64,000 nucleotides of DNA from contig VDFB02358134.1 of NCBI GenBank assembly GCA_007258455.2, forward strand, positions 208,056,407-208,120,406. Reading direction: 5' to 3'. Of this stretch, positions 1-10,863 are shown piece by piece (positions within the stretch are counted from its first letter, which is position 1; every line of letters starts with the position of its first letter). The DNA comes from Sequoia sempervirens. Taxonomy: Eukaryota; Streptophyta; Pinopsida; Cupressales; Cupressaceae. The notes under the pieces were generated by a model that saw nothing but the letters and a program-made list of their open reading frames with translations, was not told the DNA's origin and ran no database searches. The translations under genes and the position numbers were made by a program.

Positions 1-1912
1 GGAAACACTTTTCTTTTTGAAGTTGTTTTTCATATTGAAATGCGTTCTCTATCAATGACCATTATAATTTGCAGTCTCCTTTATTTCTATTTAATGGAAT
101 TGCATTTGCTGGAAACCCTCTTTCAAAAGTATTGCAACTCTTTTGAAGAGATATAAATGATGGAACTTTTTTTTAAACAAACCAATTATTGGATCACTTG
201 GCCTCAGCTGAAGACTGAATACAAATTTCAACCAACAAGATTTCAGATTTGTCTTACTTGGCCTCAACTGAAGACCAAATACAAATCTAGGGTTAACTAC
301 CCCACCCTTCTGGTGGATTGACAGTGGATGCACACTCTTCAATTTTAAGCATGGTATGATCTATTGATGCTTTATTCCAAAGTTACTTCTTTGACCTTAA
401 TCACGCATGACAAATTCAATCTGCCAATTCTACTTGGATCAGGGGATTTCATAAAATTCAGAAAAGCCACACAAAGCTTAATAATATTCAATATATTTGG
501 TGTTTGCTATATCAACTTTCAAGGGTCACCCCTTTGAAAGAGACTTTTGAAATATAGGGGCGCTTCTTTTCCATTGCTTTGCTTGTAGCCACAAAGATTC
601 TTTTAAGCATTTTTTTTCTGGTTTTGTCTTGTTGCTTTTGATGCTTAGTCTTTGATTCACTCTTTGGTTGCTCCTTTCATTTTTATTTTTTTTTGTTGAA
701 ATGATTCTTTTGAAAATGAAACCAAAATTTATAATCACACATCTTGAAGTTATGAGAGGTGCAACATGTCATATAATCAAACTTATCTCAATTGATGCTC
801 TCCTCCTTCTCATTGCTGTTCTCGTTTCTTCTCTGTTCTTTCTCTTCATCTCACAATTCTAAGTTGGTTTGTTCTAGGTTTAGGATTTTGACAATGGATG
901 TGGTATTTTTCTTTACTTTTATTCAATTTTTTTTAGGTTAAAACCTTGCCTAGCTGTTTGGGGACAACCTGAGATGGTCAAGAGATTTCAAAGACTTCCT
1001 CAATTGTCCTGATCCTCATCTTGGCCATTTCTAGTCTAGCTATGGAACGAAGGATGACCTTAGGAATGTTTTTGCAGCATCCTTAATAGACTTTTCTGAG
1101 GTATCCCTGCGGATGTCCAAGGCAACCCCACATCCTCAAAATGTGATGAAGGACCCTATAAAAAGAGCCAGGAACACGCCCTTGTGCATCATTGGTTTAC
1201 CTTGATTGGTCCCTTGATGATGCCCCCATGTACTTCTATGATGGAACACTCCTACACCTATTGGTCGTTGAGTACCCAAAGGCCTTCCCTTATCATAATT
1301 CTTCTCTCTTCAATGACAAACTCCATCATTATACCAACTTAACTGGCTCATTTTCAAATACCTAAACATGGTGAAAAATTCTTAAACAATCTAGAGTCCT
1401 TAGATTTGTTCTTGGTACCGCTATTAAGACATAGGATTGATGCTCTTCTACAAAATATATTCAAATGTTGTGCAAAGCCACAATTTATGCTACCCATTGA
1501 AATGTCAAGATATGCATGACTCTCCCATTGCATATTATTTTAGATTTAACTATTATTAATAAATGTTTTCGTTGAGGAGAATAGTTTTGTTAAATAAATG
1601 TTGCATAAAATATATTTTATCCCTTTACTTTCTTTTCCTATTTTATCTGTAATAGTTCTCAGATTAATACATAATTTTAAAATTACTGAAAATAAATTAT
1701 ATATAAGAAGATTTGCAATTTTAATATAGAGGTGGCTTAAAATTATTGCACCCCTAGAACATCATTTATTGCTTGCATTGCCCTTGTATGGAAAACCAAT
1801 TCCGTCCATCTGGTAAAATCTGCTAAACAAATTCTATTAATTTTAGTTTTAGCCTTTTTTTAGGCTAAACTCATATTATTGATGGTTTCTTTAATGGTTT
1901 TCTTTTGTTTAG
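1..1912. other. Non-coding flank upstream of the TNL exons; no TIR exon found
   Basis: I see no convincing gene here. A short direct repeat is visible: a unit around 198-229 (cttggcctcagctgaagact...) recurs at 258-289, 60 bases further on. The rest is A+T-rich with homopolymer T runs. A TIR domain would be expected upstream of the NB-ARC exon that starts at 1913, but none of its usual motifs could be found in either strand. The segment could be intron 1 of the TNL gene or truncated flanking DNA. The last bases (tcttttgtttag, ending at 1912) make a good polypyrimidine tract and splice acceptor. Confidence 0.5.
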
Positions 1913-4900
1913 TGATGAAGGCAGGCTATTGAAGAGACTTGTGAAGTTAGTCTTGGAGCAGTCAAAAAAGGTGACATTACAGGTAGCCAAATATCCTGTG
2001 GGTCTTGATGAAATGGTACATGCTATTGAAAGAAGTGCATTTGAATCTTCTCAGAAAGTACAAATTGTGGGCATCGTGGGCATTGGTGGGATGGGGAAAA
2101 CGACACTGGCAAAAGAATTGTACAACAGGAAAATTTTCTCCATCTATAGATGCAGTTTTCTTTTTGATGTGCAAGATGCAGCAGCTAAAAATGTTCTGCA
2201 TGAAAAACAGAAAATGCTGTTGGAAGAACTTGGTTTCAAAGATCAATTATTTGATAATGTAGACAAAGGAAAAACAATTTTAGCAAATTGTTTGAGATCT
2301 CTTCAGGTGTTTATTGTTTTGGATAATGTGGATCATCAAGATCAATTAGATGCTCTCTTGCCAAGAATTGACAGCCTTGGATGGGGTAGTCTAATTATTG
2401 TTACAAGTCGTGAAGTGGGTGTTCTTAAGTCGTGGGGAATCTCGTCCATTTACCCAATGAAAGGATTAGATCATGGACATGCCCAACAGCTTTTATGCTG
2501 GCATGCATTTCTGCAACCTTCTCCACGAGATGGATATGAAGGCCTTGTTGAATTGTTTGTCAATTTTTGCAATGGATTGCCCTTGTCCCTTAAGGTTCTT
2601 GGAGGACAGCTTTATCGAAAGAACAAGGACTATTGGTATTCTCAATTTGATAAGGTCTCCAGAGTATTGCCCAATGACATTAAAAATACACTAAAGGTAA
2701 GCTTTGATGCACTAGAGGAAGAGGAGCAGGAGATATTCTTAGATATAGCCTGTTTCTTTATTGGAGAAGAAAAAGGTCTGGCCATTAGAGTGTGGGATGG
2801 ATCTGGATTTAGTGGAGTGTATAGCTGGGAAACACTTGAGAATAAGTGTCTAGTTGAACTGGATGGAAGAAACAATGTAAGAATGCATGATCACCTTAGG
2901 GATTTGGGAAAAGAAATTGCAAAGAAAAAGTCAGCACATCGTCTTTGGTCACAAAAGCAAATTACCGAGATTGAGAAACATGCCCAGGTGAGCTGAATAA
3001 TTTCTTTTACATACTGAATCATATCTTTTTGTGGGCACCTTATCATCCATCTCACTAGTAGCTTAATTGTTTAAGAAGATTCTTTGGCTTTTCCTCTTTC
3101 TATTCAGGAAAGACTGCTGATTCGGGGGATTAAAGTCGAAACAACCCATTCTTATCCACGGTTACCACTTTCCTTCTACTCAGATTGCGGGAGACTCTTC
3201 GAACAGTGTATGAAGCTCATCAGAAACTATTCAAGGGAGTTTAGGTTCTATAGACCTTCACTTGGATTAGAAATCCTTGTTACTGCAGAGAATCATTTTA
3301 CAGAAGAATTTGCATCACTATCAACAGAACTCTTATGGCTGCGATGGTTTGGCTTTCAGCAGAGAGCTCTTCCATTGTGGCTTTCATTGAAGAATTTGAG
3401 AGTTTTAGAGCTCCATAGTCCTGACAACTTGAAAGAATTGTGGAGTGACACTGCCGATGTAAGTATCACTCTTTACCTATATGTATACAACAATAAGTTA
3501 AATATTTTATAGTTGTTGTATGACTTTTGTTTAATTGAAATTCAAACATGGCTGCAGCCTCCTTTTGAGTTGAGAGAGCTGGTTATTACAGGAGGCGAAA
3601 GTTTGCTAAGTCTTCCAAGGTCAATAGGATGTCTAAATCAATTGAAAAAGATATCCTTGATCAACTGCAAATCTTTAACCTACATTGAAAAATATAATGT
3701 TCTCCTTGGCGGACTACCGGATGAGTTTTGTCTTCTCCAATCTCTGGAGCATCTCGAGTTTTCTGGATGTTTCAAGCTAGCATCACTGCCTAGCAACTTC
3801 GGCAATTTGACAAACCTGCAGCATCTAGATTTGTGTTCCTGCCGTGAGTTGAGCATGCTGCCAGTTTCTTTTAACCAACTCATACATCTGCAACATATAA
3901 ATTTAGCATCTTGCTCCAACTTGACCTTCACAAAGAACATACACATTTTTGAAAATATGACAAAGCTGAAGTTTTTGAATTTTAATGAATGTGCAAGATT
4001 GGAAGAGTTGCCTCTGCATGTTCCAAATCAGGTGTCTCTGAGATATCTCAATGTGAACTTTACCAGGTTAAAAGAATTACCATCTAACATTGGTCAACTA
4101 AGCGAATTGAAAACCTTGAGTATAGGAAGTAAGTTGTTGACAAGTTTGCCAACTTCTATGACGAATCTGTCTTCCTTAACTACACTTGGAATTTATGGCT
4201 GTAATCTGTTGGAATCTTTTCCCGAGTCTGTGGGGAATCTTTATCTGTTAGAGAAACTGGAGATAATTTCTACTCAAGTGAAGTCTTTACCGAAAGCACT
4301 GGCACAGCTTTGTAAACTTCAATGTCTGCATATTGATGACTGTCCAGTCACAGAATTGGCTTTCCTGTCAGAGTCCTTTTCTCCATCATTGTGCAACCTC
4401 AAATGGATAGATATACAGAGGACTTGTGTGTCCAGGATATCAATCTCTCAACAATGTTGCTCCAGCCTGGAAACTCTAGACCTTTCCAGAAATGACCACT
4501 TAGTAGAGATTGAATCATTGCCAATATCAGTCAAGGCCATAAAGTTGAACAACTGTAAAATGCTGAAGAGCATAAGTGGTATTTGTGGCCTGAGACACCT
4601 TCAAAAACTGATTATAAGTGGGTGTGGGGAGGATTTAGATGAGCTTCCAAGTTTTGCAAAATTGGTCTCACTCAAACAATTTGAAATCAGCCAAACTGGT
4701 GGAGAACTTAAAAAAATAGAAGGGTTTGAAAATTGCACCTCATTGGAAACATTGAGGGCATGCACTTACTCGACGGTGCCAACTATACAAAGTTTGGAGC
4801 TTCTGGATGGATTGACGACACTAGAGCTGTCAGGAGCATTTAACATATCAGCAATTGAACCTTGCCTTCAAACTATTAAGGTAATAATTGTCTTTACAAA

Positions 4901-5478
4901 TATGGACTTATTGTATTTAATTAATGACATAATGTTAATTGGTTGAGTGTATTGTATATTATTTACAGAAATGGCCATCTCAAAGTGTAATATGTGCAAG
5001 GACAGAGCTTGGTGTGGATTCGGTTATGAAATCTTTTGCCTTTCCTGGTCTCTGTTTGGTTGATTCATGTGTGGAGAAGGTTAAGAATAATACCAGCAGT
5101 GTGTTAAAGTTAAAATGCAGGCAGAGACATTCTTCCAACGATGCAGCGATAGTGTGTTTTGTTATAAATTCCTTTTCAGAAGTTACCAATCTATGTTTGG
5201 AGGCATACAACAGGAGTACGCGCGGCACCTCTTTAGTGAGTGTGGTCTCCTCAATGAGTGTGGGAAAGGGGACATGGTTATGGATAGGTATTTTAACACA
5301 ATCTTCCCTGTGGATTAGGGCAGAGGAGTATGTACTAAATAAATCCTGGAGTTCCACACTTGGGTCGAATCCACTAGATCGTGAAGTGAGGGGAAAGTTG
5401 GTGATGGGTCAAGAAAAGAAAGTTATGGAAGCTTTATACAAATTCCTAGAACATGTTGGAACATCCAGAGTGCTGTGA
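1913..5478 (+). CDS. TNL-type NBS-LRR disease-resistance protein (NB-ARC, LRR and C-terminal exons)
   Basis: This is an intracellular immune receptor of the TIR-NBS-LRR class, which binds and hydrolyses ATP through its NB-ARC switch and triggers defence. Four exons join in frame by GT-AG introns: 1913-2987, 3108-3458, 3558-4880 and 4969-5478, with introns of 120, 99 and 88 bases. Exon 1 carries the linker KYPVGLDE, P-loop GIGGMGKTT (about 2072-2108), kinase-2 VFIVLDNVD (about 2308), GLPLSLKVLG, RNBS-D FLDIACFF (about 2732) and an MHD motif (RMHDHLRDLG, about 2877). The Asp that ends kinase-2 and the LDIACFF form are TNL hallmarks; CNLs have Trp there. Exon 3 encodes many leucine-rich repeats (SLPRSIGCLNQLKKI type). 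The last exon of 169 codons probably corresponds to the post-LRR domain seen in TNLs. No stops interrupt about 1,085 codons. The first exon begins in codon phase 2, so an upstream TIR exon is implied but not present in 1-1912. It could be a far-upstream exon or a truncated gene. Confidence 0.9.
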
Positions 5479-6446
5479 GCCAAAGTCGGTTGTTTAATTA
5501 GGCAAGATTTTTCATTTAGGCCATTATTTGCAATGCATTTTTTCAGTTCTTTTGCCAAATAAGCTGATTTTTTTCATTGGCAGGTTCTTTCTCGATCATC
5601 ACGACAAAAGGATTTTCCAAAGAATAGGAAATAATATGGAATTTTACTTCCTCTACTTTAAACACCGGATGGATTCATTTGAGAAATAAGTTTCTCCAGC
5701 AGAGCATGGTAAATTAAAATGAATTTTATTGTTGAGATCGAATTTATTTGTTGTGAGTCAGTATTTCAGGCTGGGAAAAGTAGTACTGCAGATTTGACCA
5801 CTTGATGCTAATTAGTCCCCGTCTTTAGCATGAGACTACAGTTTCCAGTCTTTTAACTAGTCCTTTTCTTGGAATGCAGGTCAGTTAAAAAGTATCTTGT
5901 TAGTCTTTGCCTTAGGCAATGGACTACAGCAATCAGCTGCTGGTATTTGGCCCATGCTGTTTTTTGCATGGGTATTTTACAAGGTCTTCTAAAGTCTGCC
6001 TCCTTTATTCAGTCAATGAAAATCTTTGTGTTTTGATAAATGGATTTTTTTTTGTTTCTTGATTGGAAGGTTGTAGCTGACGTGATGTGTTTCCGGATGA
6101 ATCACATTTTGGTGAATCACTGATTTTTTTGGCAGGAAAAAAATAAAAAGAAAGATGTGAGCTGCCAAGGTTGCCATCAGACCCTAACGTATCAGCTGCA
6201 TGCATTCCATGTGGGTTGTTCCAGTACTGGCATTGCCCTTATTTTCCATAACTGTTTTCCTTAGAGCCCTATCTCAGACAAGGGCTTCTTTTTGAAATTT
6301 TAATCCGCAGCTGCAACATGTCTGATGAATTTGTTTTGGTTTTCTTGAAGGTAAAGCAAAATACAGTTTTTTTGTAGAATTATGATTCTCATGTTTGAAA
6401 CCATGATATTTGTTTTGAACTAATCTTTGTAACTGCAAAATATAAG
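5479..6446 (+). other. 3' flank / probable 3' UTR of the TNL gene
   Basis: No coding region is recognisable. The stretch is T-rich with several possible splice-like sites (for example ggcag near 5583 and ggaatgcag before 5881) and could contain spliced 3' UTR of the TNL gene. It leads into the ARF-like exon that starts at 6447. A faint resemblance to an ARF first exon near 6077-6115 is too weak to call. Confidence 0.35.
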
Positions 6447-7060
6447 CAGCGGCTGCATCCTTGAACATGGGAGCAAATCAACAGATGTCTTTATATAATA
6501 TTCTGCCGGAAGTCTTCTGCAGGGTCCCTAGCATGAAACTTCATGTGAGCTCTAGTTTCTACATATTTAAGTATATGAAGAAACTATTGAGTTCTTATTA
6601 CACATGCTTGAGAATAGGGTTGGTGGTTTTTGATTTTGAGATTCGATCTTTTTTTTGTCACACAGGTGATTTAAACTTCGGCATTTGCATCACTGTCATA
6701 GGTTTTTTTTGTGGATTATCAGGGTGATCAGGAGTCTGATGAGATCTATACAGAGTTTAAATTAGTTCCTATTCCTGAGGTACTTTTCTCTAATATATGG
6801 CATTTCCATAATGAGGTCGATGCTTTTTTGTCAGTCAGCAGAGAAATTCTGAGGCAGAAGTTGAGAAAAAAGTGCTGTCAGCCACTGTGTGCCTGCATAT
6901 GTTTGTGAAATTCTGATAGCATCCAATACAACCATTTGTGATGGATTTTGAGTCCCTCAAAGGGCTGCAGAGGATTGCTTTCCTCCGCTATTAAGAATTT
7001 TTTATCCTCTAAGGATTGCTGATACCTAGTTCCCTTTTGTGTTAAGAGTGCACGAGTTGA
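6447..7060 (+). pseudogene. Auxin response factor (ARF) pseudogene fragment
   Basis: ARFs are nuclear B3-domain transcription factors that bind auxin response elements. Three blocks follow the usual ARF exon order. Block 1, 6447-6544, reads AAAASLNMGANQQ then LYNILPEVFCRVPSMKLH and ends at a GT donor; it matches the segment after the conserved YFPQGHxEQ of ARFs. Block 2, 6723-6779, is a 57-base exon, GDQESDEIYTEFKLVPIPE, flanked by AG and GT; ARFs have a short exon of this type (DTDEVYAQ...LLPE). Block 3, about 6892-6990, resembles the start of the B3 domain (CEILIASNTTICDGF, then [13 protein letters not shown], like [29 protein letters not shown]). It has an in-frame TGA at 6949-6951 where ARFs have Ser. 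Beyond 6990 similarity fades, with another stop. The B3 contact segment is changed (NTTICDGF), and the rest of the gene is absent, so this is a relic lying 1 kb from the TNL gene on the same strand. Confidence 0.8.
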
Positions 7061-7325
7061 AAGTGCTATAAGATAATGTACAAAGCAGCTCTTTTGCAAT
7101 TGTACAGCATGGGTGGTTCATTAAAAATGTTATTTAATATCAAATGAAGTTTTGGAGTGCTTTGATTTTTCTTAATGCTGCCATTTTGTAGTAATTTAGA
7201 AATACTTAATGGCATTTGTAATATCCTGAGCTAAATACTGTTCAGATCTAAAATTTTAACCCAATCTTACAAAAACCTCAAATTTCCTTTATATTCACAC
7301 ATTAATCTTAATGCTTGGATTCACA
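7061..7325. other. A+T-rich spacer
   Basis: No gene, RNA or clear repeat is visible. It separates the ARF relic from the poly(T) run that marks the end of the minus-strand relic at 7326. Confidence 0.4.
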
Positions 7326-8500
7326 ATTTTTTTTTTGCTACATAAGAGTATTTTTATTAATATTCACAAGAGATTACATATTCTGTGTACAAACAAGAGC
7401 TTGACCCATGCTCTCATTCCCAACAGTCCAAAAGGGAGCCAATTATCAAAATGGGAACAACCTAGGCTATCCTACAAAAAACAGCTTACAAAATTGCCTC
7501 ACCAATCCGAAGGCAAACACAAAACGAGTGTGCAAAAATTGAAAAACTTGAACTTATTCAACACCATTCTATTGCAGATAGATAATAAAATCACCAACCT
7601 AGGCGAAATCCTGAACTGGTTCCATATGCAGCCACTTATTCAAAAACCTCACCCCTCCAGTGCTCTTGTCCGTTGAGGCAGCAAGTCGTCTCCTTTGACA
7701 TCCAGCAAGAAAGGGTAGAGCTTGATCACCGCACCTAGCGCATTGAGCAGACCCAAATCTCATGGCCTCGGAATTCCAGCATTCAGCTGAGCAGTATCCA
7801 CTACCTTCTTGAGGCCTCCCAGCAACTATGGTTTCATCAGCTTCCTTGTTATATGCAGAATTTCATTCTTTGGTAGTTGGAGATCCAATAGCATTGCAAC
7901 AAACCGAAAGGATATGTCCATGTCCACCTGATATCTTTCATCCGTTGTTAAGAACACAAGCCCTAGTGTCAACTTCACTGCACAAGCGACAGGAAGTCAC
8001 TCAAGCAATATCGTCCTCAGCTTGAGCTCTAAGACTTCATCTAGAAAGGCCATTTGTCGACAAGAATTGACCAACCATATCGGGGTGTCCATTACTTTGT
8101 ACATAAAATATTCCAACCATATTGACTGTTTTTCTCAGCTTGAGCTCTACGACTTCATCTAGAAAGGCCATTTGTTAACGAGAATTGACCAACCATATCG
8201 GGGTGTCCATTACTTTGTCCATAAAATGCTCCAATCATATCGATTGTTTGGCCTTTGAGTTCATCCTTTAAAGATCACTTCGCTTGTGTCAAAGTTTGGC
8301 AATTAAAGGCTTGCAAAGATTACAATATGTTTGTGTAGCACTTCCGGACTATGAAATCTTCCCTTCGTCTTCTTGCATGGAGGGGAGCTTGACTTAGTAA
8401 ATGCCTCGTCATAACTTCTCGCACTAGCCCATGTGTTAAGACACTTAAGCTGGCTCGAGAGATAAGACATCCTAATTAATCCAATTTGCATGTCAAATCA
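7326..8500 (-). pseudogene. Degenerate coding relic with poly(A)-like end; possible processed pseudogene
   Basis: On the minus strand, about 8130-7660 reads as one frame with a few stops: VMDTPIWLVNSCRQMAFLDE, then VLELKLRTILLE, then DERYQVDMDISFRFVAMLLD and LQLPKNEILHITRKLMKP, then LLNALGAVIKLYPFLLD. The amino-acid texture is that of a real soluble, helical protein, but I do not recognise the family. Downstream on the same strand a non-coding stretch ends with an AATAAAAAT polyadenylation-like signal (plus strand about 7350) and a run of A residues (plus strand T run at about 7328-7338). That layout suggests a reverse-transcribed mRNA copy. A 118-base tandem duplication (8016-8251) breaks the frame near its 5' part. 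A codon run at 8303-8491 may be a further piece. No flanking target duplication was found. It could instead be a 3' fragment of a LINE-carried transcript. Confidence 0.45.
8016..8251. repeat. Tandem duplication, two copies of 118 bases
   Basis: Copy 1 starts at 8016 and copy 2 at 8134, both beginning ctcagcttgagctct. Each continues through gacttcatctagaaaggcc and catatcggggtgtccattac. The copies differ at roughly a tenth of positions. The duplication lies inside the minus-strand coding relic and shifts its frame. Confidence 0.85.
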
Positions 8501-8832
8501 ACATGAGTGTTGGAGTTGTGTTATTTCAACATTAAATTTAGATTGTAGCATAGAGAACCCCCAAAAATGGCAGGCCCAACAACATGTGCTAGATAGGTAT
8601 CTTTAAAAGGAGGTACATAAGTCACAACAAAACTTCCATTTGTCATGTTGTGGCACCTCCACAAAACAAAGACTCAGATATTATACATAGAGTAGTGCCA
8701 AGGTGCCACGTTTATATATCCAGACTCTGGGCATGCCACTTGTCATCCTAGCGCACACACCCACAACAGAGATTGAGCATGACCCTTGGGAGCGCGGGGG
8801 GATGCCACATGCTCCCAAGTGTTGGGGATCCA

Positions 8833-9020
8833 CATGCTCAAGCCTGGTGCCAAAACGAGCAAGCGAGCACCACTTGTCAGTCCAACTTACCACTCCGTAG
8901 CAAGGCTTAAGCTTAGCACCAAAACGACGAGTGGGCGCCACTTGTTAGCCCAGTGCACCTCTTTGTAGCAAGGCTTAAGCTTAGCGCCAAAACAAGCAAA
9001 TGGGCACCACGTGCACTGGG
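8833..9020. repeat. Three imperfect repeats of about 68 bases
   Basis: Units beginning near 8838, 8900 and 8969 share caaggcttaagcttagc, ccaaaac and gggc(g/a)ccac with a period near 68. A TATATAAA-like box lies on the minus strand at about 8712-8720 downstream of these units, so the segment could be a promoter-bearing 3' region or LTR piece of a minus-strand element. No ORF here is convincing. Confidence 0.5.
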
Positions 9021-9194
9021 AACTCACCACTCGATTCCGAGTGATATTGCACCAACTGTTAGTGCATAATCTCATCTCCTACTTGGATTGAACCAAGCCT
9101 TTGAGGAAGCACAAGATGCTAGGCCAACAACTTAGGTTGCACTCCCCCAACAACCAACTCGAACAACCCTCCTGTCATCGGGATTTACCACACG

Positions 9195-10210
9195 TATCCA
9201 TGCATGATAACCACTAATTCCTTTGAGAAAAGGAATAAGATTGTTTCTTTATAACCCCATCCGCACCAAGATTTGCTAATTTGTCTACCTCAGAGTTGGC
9301 TTCTCTGTATGTGTTTCATCACATAGTGATCGAACTTCCTCAACAAATCAATAACTCTCTCCACTAGCGCTTGCAACTTCCAATTCAAAATCTTGCTCGT
9401 CCTAAGAGCATTTATCATCAAAGACAAATCACTTTCCACCTCAATGCTTTTGAGACTAAGCTTTTGGCAGAACTGAAGCCCTTGTATCACCATTTGTAGT
9501 TTTGCTACATTATTCGTCCCATCAGGAAGGGGGGTTGAAAGTTCCCCTATTATGGCCCCTTTCCAATTACGAATTATGCTTCCTAGTCTTGACCTTCCTA
9601 GGTTCCCTCCTGATGCCCCATCAAAATTTAGTTTGACCCATAATTGAGTGGGAGGCCTCCAAATGGCCTTGGTACAAAGTTCTTGTTGTCTTGCCTCTTG
9701 ATTGTCAAATTTTGGGATCTTGAGGCCAAAACACCCAAGTCTCAGTTTTGTATCCCATTTTATGAATTCCAATTTTTGAAGATTCATTCTTGAAACTCTA
9801 CTACTCACAACCTTAGCTATGGCTGCCTCCACGTTGTTTTGAAAGGATGATGTAGCCATTTCCTTACCATAGAATATTCTCCTCTTCCACTCTTTCCATA
9901 TCTCCCAAATCAAAATGGATAGGCTAATTAGCCATATACATGAATACATTGCTTTCCTTTTTAGTAAGGGCCATGATTTGAAAAGGGACAAAATGCCATT
10001 CGAGAGGGCGCCTACCCAACCCAGTTTCACACATAACCACTTCTAACACTCTTGAGCAAATGAACAACCAAGCAATACATGATTTGCTTCTTCTTCACTT
10101 GATTTGCACATTACACACCATGACAGGTCGTGATAGTCCATTCTGCTAAACCTATCCATAGTCAAAATCCTTCCTTGGATTGCAGTCCAAGAAAAGGCCC
10201 CAACTTTTTG
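9195..10210 (-). pseudogene. LINE ORF2 C-terminal part: zf-RVT and RNase H domains
   Basis: This is the 3' half of a plant non-LTR (LINE) retrotransposon ORF2. From high to low coordinates, the zinc-binding reverse transcriptase segment (zf-RVT) at about 10205-10050 reads AIQGRILTMDRFSRMDYHDL followed by WCVMCKSSEEEANHVLLGC. Then 10030-9290 is an open frame with a plant-type RNase H domain: WVKLNFDGASGGN, TNNVAKLQMVIQGL, VESDLSLMINAL. The catalytic Glu of the NNxAE motif is Lys here, so the domain would be dead. A frameshift near 9298 separates the last piece, HTYREANSEVDKLANLGADG. An in-frame stop lies near 10044. It is an inactive fragment of a LINE on the minus strand. Confidence 0.82.
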
Positions 10211-10862
10211 AAGGCATATGTTGTCCCATTTTTAGGAATTAAAGCAATGAAGGTGTTGTTCATTTCTCTTAGGACCACTCTCAAACTCCTTGAGTCCTCT
10301 ATGGAAACAACCACTTCACTACCCACAGTGCTCCAACATTTTTGAAAAAAATGAGTCAGAAACCCATCTGGTCCAGGTGCTTTATCCAAATGAAGCTAGA
10401 ATGCTGCAACCTTGATTTTTTCTACTGTAAATTTGCTCATCAACATCTTGTTCTACCCTTCATTAACCAGCCTTGGGATCACTTCCAAGAGCTAATTTGT
10501 GATATAAGACTTGATCCTCCTATGTTATTTAACAAATCTTCGAAATAAGTGATTGCTTACTTGACAATGCCCTCAGGAGACTCCATAATTGAGCTATCAA
10601 CTCCTTGTAGACTTGTGATTCTATTGACTTCTCTTTGATCCTTAGTGTTGTTATGGAAGTATTTGGTATTCTTATCCCCCTCGACATCTAGATCTCCATG
10701 GATTTTTTTCGCCAATACACTTCCTCTTTCGCCTGTATCTCCTCATTCTTTGATCAACTCCTTTTCCTTTAGGTACTTTTCACCATCCATTCCTAAAGAT
10801 AATACCGTTTCATTTAGTGTTGATAACTCTTCTTCTAGCTTGAAGGCTTGGACTACAACAAC
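10211..10862 (-). pseudogene. LINE ORF2 N-terminal RT part with internal deletion
   Basis: Minus-strand reading from 10860 downward gives the linker before the reverse transcriptase (LEEELSTLNETVLSLGMDG, KYLKEKELIKE, GDKNTKYFHNNTKDQREVN) and then the first RT block, DKAPGPDGFLTHFFQKCW and NNTFIALIPKNGT, at 10389-10230. In intact plant LINEs the palm with its FADD-type catalytic centre follows over several hundred residues. Here the sequence jumps directly to zf-RVT at about 10210, so most of RT is deleted. Several stops and frameshifts occur in the linker. Confidence 0.78.
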
Positions 10863-10863
10863 A

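Noticed and set aside
3680..3946. Minus-strand frame opposite the LRR exon
   Set aside because: Shadow of the intact LRR coding strand. Other frames overlapping the TNL exons are rejected for the same reason.
6077..6115. Possible ARF first-exon end (FPDESHFGE-like against FPQGHxEQ)
   Set aside because: It needs a frameshift and matches only a few residues.
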